Source: Paractinoplanes ovalisporus (GTDB lineage Bacteria; Actinomycetota; Actinomycetes; Mycobacteriales; Micromonosporaceae). Taken from it: 64,000 nt of DNA. The position numbers and the translations under genes are program-made. Shown here piece by piece: positions 8,766 through 17,084 of the stretch. Below the pieces are notes generated by a model. It had not been told where the DNA came from. It saw only the letters and a list, made by a program, of their open reading frames with translations, and searched no databases. Location of the stretch: the NCBI RefSeq assembly GCF_016834655.1, contig NZ_JAENHP010000003.1, forward strand, positions 744,001 to 808,000, read 5' to 3'. The stretch's first letter is position 1; the number at the start of each line of letters is the position of its first letter.

Positions 8766-9644
8766 ATGATTGAAGTACATGACCTGGTCAAACGCTACGG
8801 ATCGACGACCGCGGTGGACGGGTTGTCGTTCACGGTCGAGCCCGGCCGGGTGACCGGCTTCCTCGGCCCCAACGGCGCCGGCAAGTCCACCACCATGCGC
8901 GCCATCGTCGGGCTGGACCGGCCCACCTCCGGGCAGGCGCTGGTCAACGGCAAGCGGTACCGCGACCACCGGGCACCCCTGCGTGAGGTCGGCGCCCTGC
9001 TCGAGGCCCGTTCGATCCATCGAGGACGCAGCGCCCGTACGCACCTGCTCGCCCTCGCCCGCACCCACGGCATCCCCGGCGGCCGCGTCGGCGAGGTGCT
9101 CGAACAGGCCGGGATCGCCGCGGTGGCGAAGCGGCGGGCCGGGACGTTCTCGCTCGGCATGGGTCAGCGGCTCGGCATCGCGGCCGCCCTGCTCGGCGAC
9201 CCGGCCGTGGTGATCCTGGACGAGCCGGTCAACGGGCTCGACCCCGACGGGGTGCTGTGGGTCCGCACGCTCATCCGCGAGCTCGCGGCCGACGGCCGTA
9301 CGGTGCTGGTCTCCAGCCACCTGATGAGCGAGATGGCCGTGACCGCGGACCACCTCGTGATCATCGGCGGCGGACGCTTGCTGGCCGACACGACCGTGGA
9401 CGAACTGATCGCCCGGGTGGCGCCGGCCTCGGTGACGGTGCGCTCCCCTGACGCCGTACGGCTGCAATCGGCTCTAGCCGCCCGAGGCGCGACCGTCTCG
9501 TCGCCGGAGACCGGGCTGCTGTCCGTGGCCGGCCTGCCCGCACCGGAAATCGGCGTGACAGCCGCGGCCGAGGGGGTCGTGCTGCACGAGCTGACGCCGC
9601 GGCGGGCCACGTTGGAACAGGCGTACATGGAGCTGACGGCATGA
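8766..9644 (+). CDS. ABC transporter ATP-binding protein
   Basis: A 292-residue ATPase subunit of an ABC exporter (DrrA/CcmA-like, ABC-2 class). Walker A is GPNGAGKST near residue 34, the signature is SLGMGQRLG, Walker B is VVILDEPVNGLDP and the H-loop is VLVSSHLM. The C-terminal extension of about 80 residues is typical of drug or lipid exporter ATPases. The ATGA overlap with the following permease gene shows a two-gene operon. Confidence 0.92.
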   Translation: MIEVHDLVKRYGSTTAVDGLSFTVEPGRVTGFLGPNGAGKSTTMRAIVGLDRPTSGQALVNGKRYRDHRAPLREVGALLEARSIHRGRSARTHLLALARTHGIPGGRVGEVLEQAGIAAVAKRRAGTFSLGMGQRLGIAAALLGDPAVVILDEPVNGLDPDGVLWVRTLIRELAADGRTVLVSSHLMSEMAVTADHLVIIGGGRLLADTTVDELIARVAPASVTVRSPDAVRLQSALAARGATVSSPETGLLSVAGLPAPEIGVTAAAEGVVLHELTPRRATLEQAYMELTA

Positions 9645-10369
9645 GAGTGACGTTCCCGCGCGTGATGTTCTCGGAGTGGACGAAGTTCCTGGCGCTGCGC
9701 TCCACATGGCTCCTGTTCGCCCTGTCGGCGGCGGCCACGGTCGGCCTGTCGGCAGCGATCGCGGCCCGGGCGACCGACCCGTCGTCGTCCACCCCCTACC
9801 TGGGTATCGACGTGATCTCCCTGGTCCTGGGCGTGGCCGGCATCGTGATGATCACCGGCGAGTACGGTTCGGGCCTGGTCCGGGCGACGTTCGCCGCCGT
9901 GCCGGCCCGGTTGCCGGTGCTGTGGGCCAAAGGGATCGTGCTGGCCGGGTTCGCGCTGCCGGTGATGGCCGTGGTCGTTTTGTTGTCGGCCGTGGTGTTC
10001 CGGGCCGTGTGGGGGCCGCTGCCCGGCGTCGGTGACCACCTGGTCGGGGCGGCGGTGGCGCCCGTGATGCTGGCTCTGCTGGGGTTGGGGCTGGGCGCGT
10101 TGATCCGGCACACGGCGGCGGCGATCACCGGCTATGTGTTGGCGATCCTGGTGTTGCCGGCCCTGTTGGGGGCGGCGTTGCCGAACGATCTGGGTGAGAA
10201 GGTGGTGCGGTATACGCCGGTGGCGTTGGCGCAGGCCCTTTATACGGACACGTCTTCCGGTGATCCGACGCAGATGTTGGCGGCGCGGCCGGCGGCGGTG
10301 GCTTTGGTGGTTTGGGTCGGGGTGGTGCTGGCCGCGGGCGCGGTGATGATGTGGCGCCGGGATCCGTGA
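9641..10369 (+). CDS. ABC-2 type transporter permease
   Basis: A 242-residue membrane protein with about six hydrophobic segments. The N-terminal FSEWTKFLALRSTWLLF is the usual beginning of actinobacterial ABC-2 permeases encoded beside DrrA-like ATPases. It overlaps the ATPase gene by 4 nt (ATGA) and would form the exporter with it. The cargo is unknown. The stop codon is the first base triplet of an 18-bp tandem array. The last third of the gene uses noticeably more T in third positions (runs of gttggcg and gtgttg) than the rest, a local bias shared with the array and the following kinase gene. Confidence 0.88.
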   Translation: MRVTFPRVMFSEWTKFLALRSTWLLFALSAAATVGLSAAIAARATDPSSSTPYLGIDVISLVLGVAGIVMITGEYGSGLVRATFAAVPARLPVLWAKGIVLAGFALPVMAVVVLLSAVVFRAVWGPLPGVGDHLVGAAVAPVMLALLGLGLGALIRHTAAAITGYVLAILVLPALLGAALPNDLGEKVVRYTPVALAQALYTDTSSGDPTQMLAARPAAVALVVWVGVVLAAGAVMMWRRDP

Positions 10370-10564
10370 TCGGTCGGCTTGGTCTGATCGCTCGGCCTGT
10401 TCCGGTCGCTCGGCTCGTTCCGGTCGCTCGGCTTGGTCTGGTCGCCCGGCCCGTTCCGCTCGCCCAGCTTGCTCTGGTCGCTCGGCGCGTTCCCGGTCGC
10501 TCGGCTCGTTCCGGTCGCCCGGGCCGTTCCGCTCACCCGGCTGGTACCGCTCGCTCGGGTTGTC
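10367..10564. repeat. 18-bp tandem array (about 11 copies) at permease stop
   Basis: About eleven imperfect copies of an 18-bp unit (consensus near YGGTCGCTCGGCTYGTTC) run without spacers. The first copy begins with the permease stop codon (TGATCGGTCGGC) and the second repeats it (TGATCGCTCGGC). One copy carries an extra C and the last is 17 bp. No gene is supported here. Confidence 0.9.
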
Positions 10565-10612
10565 ACGTGATCGTCGGCCGCGTCGATCTCGCTAGCTCTG
10601 TTGCGTGATCAC

Positions 10613-10665
10613 CGGGTGGGTCGATCTTGGTCCTGTCGGTAGGGGCAACTACCCCAACCCACCCG
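10613..10665. promoter_or_regulatory. Nested hairpin in long intergenic region
   Basis: Arms CGGGTGGGT (10613-10621) and ACCCACCCG (10657-10665) enclose an inner GGTAG/CTACC hairpin (10638-10653), followed by the 11-base inverted repeat GGGGGTCCCCC at 10670-10680. It may terminate the ABC operon or be a cis-acting RNA. It has no T-tract. Confidence 0.45.
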
Positions 10666-10711
10666 ACCGGGGGTCCCCCACCCTAAAACGTCGGCCACCC
10701 GCCGAATCGAG

Positions 10712-10738
10712 TTATCCACAGGCGCTGGTTTGTCCACA
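10712..10738 (+). promoter_or_regulatory. Pair of DnaA boxes
   Basis: TTATCCACA (10712-10720) and TTGTCCACA (10730-10738) are in the same orientation, 18 bp apart, and both are followed by GG. Both match the DnaA box consensus, the second being the form preferred in actinobacteria. They lie about 100 bp upstream of the histidine kinase start. DnaA binding is inferred. Confidence 0.5.
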
Positions 10739-10834
10739 GGCCTGGAAGATCCTCGTTGCCGGGCGGGGCTCGGCACGGGAGAGTTCAGCACGAGAGCTGT
10801 CGGGAGCGCAACCGCCATCGGGAGGAGGCCACTG

Positions 10835-12316
10835 ATGAGGATCGGCGACGGACGCCGGGCGGCGATGGACGCGCTGGTTGCCGTGTTGACCGCGGTGGCC
10901 TGTCTGGTCATTCAGACGGGACGCACCGGGGCGACCTCGCCCGGCACGTCCTGGCTCGACTGGCTGGCCGCGGTTGTGCCCTGCGTGCCGCTGCTGTGGC
11001 GCAGCCGGTGGCCGGTGGCGGTGTTCTGGGGGGTGTGCGCATTGATCGGGCTGGGCGGGCTGCTCGGGGCGCGCACTCCGGCGATCTTCCTCGTGCCGTT
11101 GGTGGCCCTGTTCGCGGTGGCCCGGAATCGGTCGGCTGTGCACACGTGGTCGGCTGTGGGGTTCACCGTCCTGGCCGGGTTGCTCGGGCGGCCCGAGGAT
11201 TCGACGGCCTGGACGGGGTTCGCGGCGGTGTCGGTCGTGACGGTTGCGGTCGCTCTCATCGGGATCAACCAGCGGACGCGGCAGGCCTATCTGTCCGCGC
11301 TGGAGGAGCACGCGCTGCGGCTCGAGATCGAACGGGATCAGCGGGCCCGGCTCGCGGTCGCCGACGAGAGGGCCCGGATCGCCCGGGAGATGCACGACGT
11401 GGTGGCCCATCATCTGACGGTCATGGTTGCTCTTTCCGAAGGGGCGGCGGCCAGCGTTCCGGCGGCGCCGGGGCGGGCCGCGACCGTGATGACCCAGGTC
11501 TCGGCGACCGGGCGTCAGGCGCTGACCGAGATGCGCCGGATCGTCGGGCTGCTGCGTGAGGGCGGCGTGCTGAGCGAAAGCGGCGCGGCGGGCGAGGGCG
11601 GCGCGGTGAGCGAAAACAGCGCGGTGAGCAACAGCGGCGAGCTGCACGAGGACGACGCGGTGCACGAAGACGGCGTGGTGAGCAACGGTGGCGCAGTGAG
11701 CAACGGCAGCGCGGTGAGCGAGCTGCCGACCGGGCTGTCCCGACCCAGTGGACCGTCGGGGAGCGGCGGGAACAGGCCGGCCGAGAACGGCAACGGCGGG
11801 CTGGGCGGGATCGGGGCGGGGGCGGATCGTGGGCCGCAGCCGGGGCTGGGTGATCTGGATGCGCTGGTCGATCGGGTTCGGCGGGCGGGGCCGCGGGTCA
11901 CGCTCGTGCGTGAAGGGGCCGCGGGGGCTTGGGGGCCGGCGGCCGGGCTCACGGTCTATCGCATTGTGCAGGAGGCGTTGACGAACACGCTCAAGCACGT
12001 GGGGACGCGGGTCGGTGTGGAGGTCCGGCTGGTGTTCGGGCCGGGCAGCGCGGAGATCTCGGTGGTGGACGACGGCGGCGGAGCGGTGGCCCGCGAACCG
12101 GAACCCGCGAACCGCCACGGTCTGGTGGGGATGGCGGAGCGGGCCGCTGCGTACGGGGGTCGTGTCGAGGCTGGTCCGCGCCCCGGGGCGGGCTGGCGGG
12201 TGCATGTGCGGCTCGAGTTCGACGAGCTGCCACCCGCACCAACGGGAAACGAGACGGATGATGAGCGGCTGGCGACTCCCGCACGGGCGGGGAACGAGGA
12301 GTCGGTGACGGCGTGA
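10835..12316 (+). CDS. NarL-type sensor histidine kinase
   Basis: A 493-residue kinase with four to five membrane helices in residues 10-145, a HisKA_3 dimerisation domain with the phospho-accepting histidine near residue 187 (REMHDVVAHHL) and an HATPase_c domain (YRIVQEALTNTLKH, then DDGGG). A GGGAGGAGG ribosome site 7 nt upstream fixes the ATG at 10835. It overlaps the regulator gene by GTGA, so the pair is one two-component system. An unusual linker of about 110 residues lies between the two catalytic modules, and part of it is a nine-copy hexapeptide repeat. The stimulus is unknown; the neighbouring ABC exporter is a plausible target. Confidence 0.9.
   Translation: MRIGDGRRAAMDALVAVLTAVACLVIQTGRTGATSPGTSWLDWLAAVVPCVPLLWRSRWPVAVFWGVCALIGLGGLLGARTPAIFLVPLVALFAVARNRSAVHTWSAVGFTVLAGLLGRPEDSTAWTGFAAVSVVTVAVALIGINQRTRQAYLSALEEHALRLEIERDQRARLAVADERARIAREMHDVVAHHLTVMVALSEGAAASVPAAPGRAATVMTQVSATGRQALTEMRRIVGLLREGGVLSESGAAGEGGAVSENSAVSNSGELHEDDAVHEDGVVSNGGAVSNGSAVSELPTGLSRPSGPSGSGGNRPAENGNGGLGGIGAGADRGPQPGLGDLDALVDRVRRAGPRVTLVREGAAGAWGPAAGLTVYRIVQEALTNTLKHVGTRVGVEVRLVFGPGSAEISVVDDGGGAVAREPEPANRHGLVGMAERAAAYGGRVEAGPRPGAGWRVHVRLEFDELPPAPTGNETDDERLATPARAGNEESVTA
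11564..11725 (+). repeat. In-frame 18-bp (hexapeptide) repeat within kinase gene
   Basis: Nine consecutive hexapeptides of the form [GSD]-x-[VA]-[SH]-[EN]-x (for example GAVSEN, SAVSNS, DAVHED, GAVSNG) span residues 244-297. They lie between the phosphotransfer and ATPase domains, where family members normally have a short linker. Copy number could vary between strains. Confidence 0.85.
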
Positions 12317-12975
12317 CTATCTCGGTGCTTCTGGTGGATGACCAGCCGTTGCTGTCACTGGGGTTTCGGCTTGTGCTGGAGGCTCAGCCTGACTTCACGG
12401 TGGTCGGTGAGGCGGGGGATGGTGCGCAGGCCGTCGGCATGACGCGGGCGCTGGAACCCGATGTGGTGCTCATGGACGTGCGCATGCCGGTCATGGACGG
12501 GATCGCCGCCACCCGGGCCATAGTCGAGGGTGGGCGGTCGGCCAAGGTGCTCGTGCTGACCACGTTCGACCTGGACGAGTATGTGTACGCGGCTCTGCGG
12601 GCGGGGGCGAGCGGGTTTCTGCTCAAGGATGTGCCGCCGGCCGATCTGTTGTCGGCTGTCCGGGCGGTGGCGGGCGGGCACGCGGTGGTTGCGCCGGCGG
12701 TCACTCGGCGGCTGCTGGAGAAGTTCGCGCCGATGCTTCCGGCGGGGCCGGTCGCGGATCAGGGCGAGCGGCTGCGGGAACTGCTCACCGCGCGGGAGCG
12801 TGAGGTGCTCGAGCTGGTCGCTCGTGGTCTCAGCAACACCGAGATCGCCGGCGAGTTGACGCTCAGTGAGGCCACCGTCAAGGCGCACGTCGGGCGGCTG
12901 CTGGCCAAGCTTCAGCTGCGTGATCGGGTGCAGATTGTCATCTTCGCGTACGAGAACGGAATCCGGAGTATCTGA
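12313..12975 (+). CDS. NarL/LuxR-family response regulator
   Basis: A 220-residue DNA-binding response regulator. The receiver domain has the acidic pair DD at residues 9-10 and the phospho-acceptor D55 (VVLMDVRMPVMDG). The C-terminal LuxR-type helix-turn-helix reads LTAREREVLELVARGLSNTEIA and then LSEATVKAHVGRLLAKL. It is translationally coupled to the kinase by a GTGA overlap. Its targets cannot be read from the sequence. Confidence 0.93.
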   Translation: MTISVLLVDDQPLLSLGFRLVLEAQPDFTVVGEAGDGAQAVGMTRALEPDVVLMDVRMPVMDGIAATRAIVEGGRSAKVLVLTTFDLDEYVYAALRAGASGFLLKDVPPADLLSAVRAVAGGHAVVAPAVTRRLLEKFAPMLPAGPVADQGERLRELLTAREREVLELVARGLSNTEIAGELTLSEATVKAHVGRLLAKLQLRDRVQIVIFAYENGIRSI

Positions 12976-13026
12976 GACGGTGGCCCGGCCCTCCTCTTGA
13001 ACGGACACCGAAGGAGGGTCGGAACA

Positions 13027-13278
13027 ATGGCTATGAAAGCAATCTTCTCGGCCGCGGCCAGCGGCCTCATCGCGTTTCTGTCGTCGCTGCTCACCGCGCT
13101 TCAGGGTGAGCACAGCGGGTTCGGCTCCATCACCGACGGGCAGTGGGTTACGGCGGCCCTCGCGTTCGTCGTGGCCGTCGCCGGCACCGGAACCGTCACC
13201 TACCAGGTGAAGAACCGGGGCGGCGGCAACCAGACCGGCGGCGATCCGGCCACCAAGGAACAGGTCGCCGCCGGCTGA
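13027..13278 (+). CDS. Small two-helix membrane protein (holin-like)
   Basis: An 83-residue protein with a hydrophobic N-terminal helix (IFSAAASGLIAFLSSLL), a short loop and a second helix (WVTAALAFVVAVAGTGTVTYQV), ending in a Gly/Asn-rich polar tail. AAGGAGGG at 13011-13018 sets the ATG at 13027. The layout of two helices joined by GSITDGQW resembles small holin-like proteins annotated in actinobacteria. No phage genes lie nearby and lytic function is not shown. Confidence 0.7.
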   Translation: MAMKAIFSAAASGLIAFLSSLLTALQGEHSGFGSITDGQWVTAALAFVVAVAGTGTVTYQVKNRGGGNQTGGDPATKEQVAAG

Positions 13279-13308
13279 GTCGGCACAAGTCAGTCACAAA
13301 GGGCCGGG

Positions 13309-14769
13309 TCAGCGCGGGCCGAGGAGTTCTCTGACGCTCGCCAGCAGCTCGTCTGTGGTGATCGGGGAGACCTGTCCGCCCGTACGGGCGTCCTGCATGG
13401 CCTTGGAGAGCTGCACCCGGCGCAGGATCTCCTTGATGTCGGCGCCGGTCATGCCGTGGCTCGCCGCGGCCAGGGCGGCCAGGTCGAGGTCGTCGGCGAA
13501 CATCTGGAAACCGGGGGCCTCGTGGGCCGCGATCAGGCCGCGGACCATCTTGCGGAAGATCTCGGCCCGCGACGGCTCGTCGGGCTTCGGCACACTGATC
13601 TTGACGTCGAAGCGGCCCGAGCGGATCAGGGAGTCGTCGACCCGGTGGGGGAAGTTGGTCGTGGCTACCACGATCACGTTCGGGTTGGCCTCGATCAGGT
13701 CGTTCATCTCCTGCTTGAAGATGCCGGCCACCGCGTTGATGGCCTGGCTGGCCGCGTCCCCGCCGGCCCCGGCATAGCTGATGATCGAGTCGAACTCGTC
13801 GAACAGGATCAGCGTGGGCACCCGGTAGCGGCGGGCGTCGCGGAAGATCTGCTTGATGTTGCGTTCCGAGCCGCCGAGCCACTTGTCGAGGATCTCCGGC
13901 GTACGGATCTCGCGGAAGTCGGCGCCGATCTCGTTGGCCAGGGCCCGCGACAGCATCGTCTTGCCGGTGCCGGGCGGCCCGTACATGAGAATGCCCTGGG
14001 GCCGGCGCGCGCCCCACCGGGCCATCGCCTCGGGGTGCCGGAACGACACCGCGATCTGCCGCAGCTCGGACACCACGTCGGCCAGCCCGCCCACCATGTC
14101 GAGCGTCACCGTCTGGGTGGTCGGCGCCTCCTTCGACAGGTTCTCGCGGCTGATCACGAACCGCCGGCCGGTCAGCGCGTCGGGGCCGGCCAGCTCGATC
14201 ACGGCCTGCAGGGTCAACCCGACGAACGCCTGCAGGTGCGCGGTGGTGACCTCGTCGCGCGGCACCTCGGCGTGCAGCCGCACGACCGTGCCGGTCTCGT
14301 CGTAGGTCAACTCGGCCTGCAATCCCACCACCGCGTCGGCCAGCGTTCCCGGCTCCCGGTTGGTCACCGGCTGGGTCTGACGGTCAAGACCGAGTTTCTT
14401 GTACGCCGCGGCGGCCGCGGCCCCGACCCCGTCGACGATCCGGGTGGCGATCGGATCACCCGCCTCGATGCGTTTGGCCAGGAGCAGCCCGACCGGGTCG
14501 TTGCCGAGCACCAGCTTGCGGATGCGCTCCTTCGACAGGGGCTCCTCGGCGGTGCTGATCGACGCCGCGAACGTGTGCACCGGCCCGCCCGGCCGGTCGG
14601 CGCTGGAGACGGTGAGGTCGACGCGCTGCACGGGCTCGGGCCAGGTCGCGGTGCGCAGCAGGTCGACCGGGTTGACCCGGGCCGCGGCGAGCAGCGTGGC
14701 GGCGTCGATGAGCTCGACCGTGGCGCCGGCGTACTCGAAGGTCTCGCCTCGTGGCCGCGTATCCGACAT
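13309..14769 (-). CDS. AAA+ ATPase, FtsH/CDC48-type core with unknown N-domain
   Basis: A 486-residue protein. Residues 1-220 form a domain I do not recognise. From about 225 there is one AAA+ module with Walker A GPPGTGKT (264-271), Walker B LILFDEFDSI, the sensor VVATTNFPHRVDDSLIRSGRFDV carrying the arginine-finger region, and a C-terminal lid with GMTGADIKEIL. The core looks like a spastin, FtsH or CDC48 relative, so remodelling or unfolding of a protein substrate is likely. No protease motif (HExxH) is present. GGAGGA just before the ATG at 14769 fixes the start. It is divergent from the alpha-glucosidase gene. Confidence 0.82.
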   Translation of the reverse strand: MSDTRPRGETFEYAGATVELIDAATLLAAARVNPVDLLRTATWPEPVQRVDLTVSSADRPGGPVHTFAASISTAEEPLSKERIRKLVLGNDPVGLLLAKRIEAGDPIATRIVDGVGAAAAAAYKKLGLDRQTQPVTNREPGTLADAVVGLQAELTYDETGTVVRLHAEVPRDEVTTAHLQAFVGLTLQAVIELAGPDALTGRRFVISRENLSKEAPTTQTVTLDMVGGLADVVSELRQIAVSFRHPEAMARWGARRPQGILMYGPPGTGKTMLSRALANEIGADFREIRTPEILDKWLGGSERNIKQIFRDARRYRVPTLILFDEFDSIISYAGAGGDAASQAINAVAGIFKQEMNDLIEANPNVIVVATTNFPHRVDDSLIRSGRFDVKISVPKPDEPSRAEIFRKMVRGLIAAHEAPGFQMFADDLDLAALAAASHGMTGADIKEILRRVQLSKAMQDARTGGQVSPITTDELLASVRELLGPR

Positions 14770-14873
14770 GGCTTCCTCCAGGGTGGGCTCCTCCCAGAGT
14801 GACACGGGCGTACACCGGTTGCCGTTCGGTGCACCCCTGCGACGCGGCGGCCGGGCGGCCGATCGGTGCGGGC

Positions 14874-16490
14874 ATGTCAGCAGAGCCGATCGAAGACAGG
14901 TGCCGGTCCGAGCACGTCCGCCGCGACGCGTGGTGGCGTGACGCGGTGGTCTACCAGGTCTACCTGCGCTCGTTCGCGGACGGGAACGGCGACGGTGTCG
15001 GCGACTTCGCCGGGTTGCGGGCGCGGCTGCCCTACCTGGCCGAACTGGGCGTGAACGCGGTCTGGGTGACCCCGCACTACGTGTCGGGCGGCGCCGACGG
15101 CGGTTACGACGTGATCGACTACACGGCGGTCGACCCGGACTACGGGACCGTCGAGGACGTGCGGGCCCTGGTCGAGGACGCCCACGCGCTGGGCCTGCGG
15201 ATCCTGCTCGACATCGTCCCCAACCACACCAGCGACCAGCACGAGTGGTTCCGGCGTGCGCTGGCGGACCCGGACTCGCCCGAGGCGGCGCGCTACCACT
15301 TCATGCCGGCCTCGGAGGAGCCGCCCAACAACTGGCAGTCGATGTTCGGCGGGCCGGCCTGGTCCCGTACGCCGGACGGCCGCTGGTACCTGCACCTGTT
15401 CACCCCGCAGCAACCCGACCTGAACTGGGACAACCCGGAGGTGGCGGACGACTTCGACCGTACGTTGCGGTTCTGGTTCGACCTGGGTGTCGACGGGTTC
15501 CGGGTCGACGTCGCGTACGGGCTGTTCAAGGATCCCGCCTACCGCGACAATCCCGGCATCTACTCCCCCACCCTGTTCGGGCACGGCCCCGAGCAGGCGA
15601 TGACCACCAACCAGCCCCGCGTGCACCAGATCTGGCGCCGCTGGCGGGCCGTCTGCAACGAGTACTTCGACGAGAAGATGCTGGTCGGCGAGGTGTCGCT
15701 GGCCGACCTGGAGCAGGTCGGCCTCTATGCCCGGCCCGGCGAGCTGCACCACGCGTTCCAGTTCCGGCTGCTCAAGAGCGACTGGGACGCCGAGGCGTTC
15801 GCCGAGACGATCACCGAGGCGCTCGACGCGTTCTCGGCGGTCGGCGCGCCCGCGCCGTGGGTGCTCGGCAACCACGACAAGGCCCGTCAGGCCACCCGTT
15901 ATGGCAGCGAGCGCCGCGCCCGCGCCGCCGCGCTGCTGATGCTGGCCCTGCCCGGCTCGGCCTACCTCTACGCCGGGGAGGAACTCGGCCTGCCCGAGGC
16001 CACGGTGCCCGACGCCGCCCGCCGCGACCCGATCTTCTTCCGCTCCGGCGGCAAGCGGGCCGGCCGCGACGGCTGCCGCATCCCGATGCCGTGGACGGCC
16101 GATGCCCCCGCGGCCGGATTCTCGGCGGCCGGCAGCGCCGAGCCGTGGCTGCCGCTGCCCGCCGACTGGTCGGGTTACGCCGTCGACCGCCAGCTGGACG
16201 ACCCGTCGTCGACGCTGACGATGTATCAGCAGGCGATCCTGCTGCGCGACCTCTACCCGGCGCTCGGCTCAGGCCAGGCGACGGTGACCCGCGAGGGCGG
16301 CGTGGTCCGCGTCGACCTGGCGGCCCACCACGGCGACCCCGAGCCGATCACCTGTTGGATCAACATGGGCACGGAGACGGTCACGGTGCCGGTGCACCGG
16401 CTGCTGATGGCTTCCGCTCCCGACCTGGGCGGCCCGGTCGGCGGCCTGCTCATGCTGCCCCCGGACACAGCGGTCTGGACGCGCGTCTGA
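14874..16490 (+). CDS. GH13 alpha-glucosidase / oligo-1,6-glucosidase-like
   Basis: A 538-residue cytoplasmic glycoside hydrolase of family 13. The (beta/alpha)8 domain begins WWRDAVVYQVYLRSF. The catalytic triad is visible: nucleophile D212 (GFRVDVAYG), acid/base E273 (LVGEVSLAD) and D335 (GNHDKAR). Domain B starts after DIVPNHTSDQHEWF. The form matches actinobacterial alpha-glucosidases acting on short maltodextrins or isomalto-oligosaccharides; trehalose-type specificity is not excluded. No signal peptide is present. The ATG at 14874 was chosen because the sequence upstream of it in the same frame lacks family similarity. Confidence 0.88.
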   Translation: MSAEPIEDRCRSEHVRRDAWWRDAVVYQVYLRSFADGNGDGVGDFAGLRARLPYLAELGVNAVWVTPHYVSGGADGGYDVIDYTAVDPDYGTVEDVRALVEDAHALGLRILLDIVPNHTSDQHEWFRRALADPDSPEAARYHFMPASEEPPNNWQSMFGGPAWSRTPDGRWYLHLFTPQQPDLNWDNPEVADDFDRTLRFWFDLGVDGFRVDVAYGLFKDPAYRDNPGIYSPTLFGHGPEQAMTTNQPRVHQIWRRWRAVCNEYFDEKMLVGEVSLADLEQVGLYARPGELHHAFQFRLLKSDWDAEAFAETITEALDAFSAVGAPAPWVLGNHDKARQATRYGSERRARAAALLMLALPGSAYLYAGEELGLPEATVPDAARRDPIFFRSGGKRAGRDGCRIPMPWTADAPAAGFSAAGSAEPWLPLPADWSGYAVDRQLDDPSSTLTMYQQAILLRDLYPALGSGQATVTREGGVVRVDLAAHHGDPEPITCWINMGTETVTVPVHRLLMASAPDLGGPVGGLLMLPPDTAVWTRV

Positions 16491-16553
16491 CGCCGTTCCG
16501 GGGGTCAGGGAAAATCGATCGCCCGCGGCGGGTGCGACGTGTTCAATGGCGGC

Positions 16554-17084
16554 GTGGTCGACGTCCTTGTGCTGTACGGGTCTCCAGGGGCCGGCAAGAG
16601 CACGCTCGCGCGCGCGTTGTCCGAGACACTGGGGGCGGCTGATGTGGCGCACGGGGTGGTCGACCTCGACGACCTGAGCATCGTCCACCCCAACCCCGGG
16701 CGGCAGTTCCCGCGCGACAACCTGCGGGCCGTCTGGCCGAACTACCTGGCGGCGGCGCCCGGCCTCAAGCTGATCATCCCCACCGTCCTGGCCGACGAGG
16801 GCGAGGTCGAGCTGCTGCGCGAAGCCGTGCCCGGCGCCCGGCTCCTCATCTGCGAGCTGACCGCCCCGGTCGACGTGCTCAAGGCCCGCGTGACCGAGCG
16901 TGAACCCACCGACGAGTGGCGGTCCCGGCTGCGCGACTTCGTCGACCTCTACCATTCGCGCGACGACCACGACCGCATCCGGCGCTTCCGGGTCAGCACC
17001 CACCCGGCCACGGTCGAGACGTCCGTACGCGACATTCTCGACAAGGCCGGCTGGGGCGCCTTTCCCGTGGTGGCTATCGCTTGA
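16554..17084 (+). CDS. P-loop kinase-like AAA protein
   Basis: A 176-residue protein with an N-terminal Walker A GSPGAGKST and the overall size of small nucleoside or shikimate-type kinases. A DLDD motif that could bind Mg follows about 30 residues later, and an Arg-rich lid region lies near RVTEREPTDEWRSRLRDF. The substrate is unknown. The start could be the GTG at 16554 or the GTG at 16539. The 3' end overlaps the convergent methyltransferase gene by 11 bp. Confidence 0.7.
   Translation: MVDVLVLYGSPGAGKSTLARALSETLGAADVAHGVVDLDDLSIVHPNPGRQFPRDNLRAVWPNYLAAAPGLKLIIPTVLADEGEVELLREAVPGARLLICELTAPVDVLKARVTEREPTDEWRSRLRDFVDLYHSRDDHDRIRRFRVSTHPATVETSVRDILDKAGWGAFPVVAIA

Noticed and set aside
10712..10738. 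Chromosome origin (oriC)
   Set aside because: Two DnaA boxes are too few, and dnaA, dnaN and an AT-rich unwinding region are absent.
13027..13278. Prophage remnant suggested by the holin-like protein
   Set aside because: No integrase, endolysin, capsid or attachment site is nearby and composition matches the flanks.
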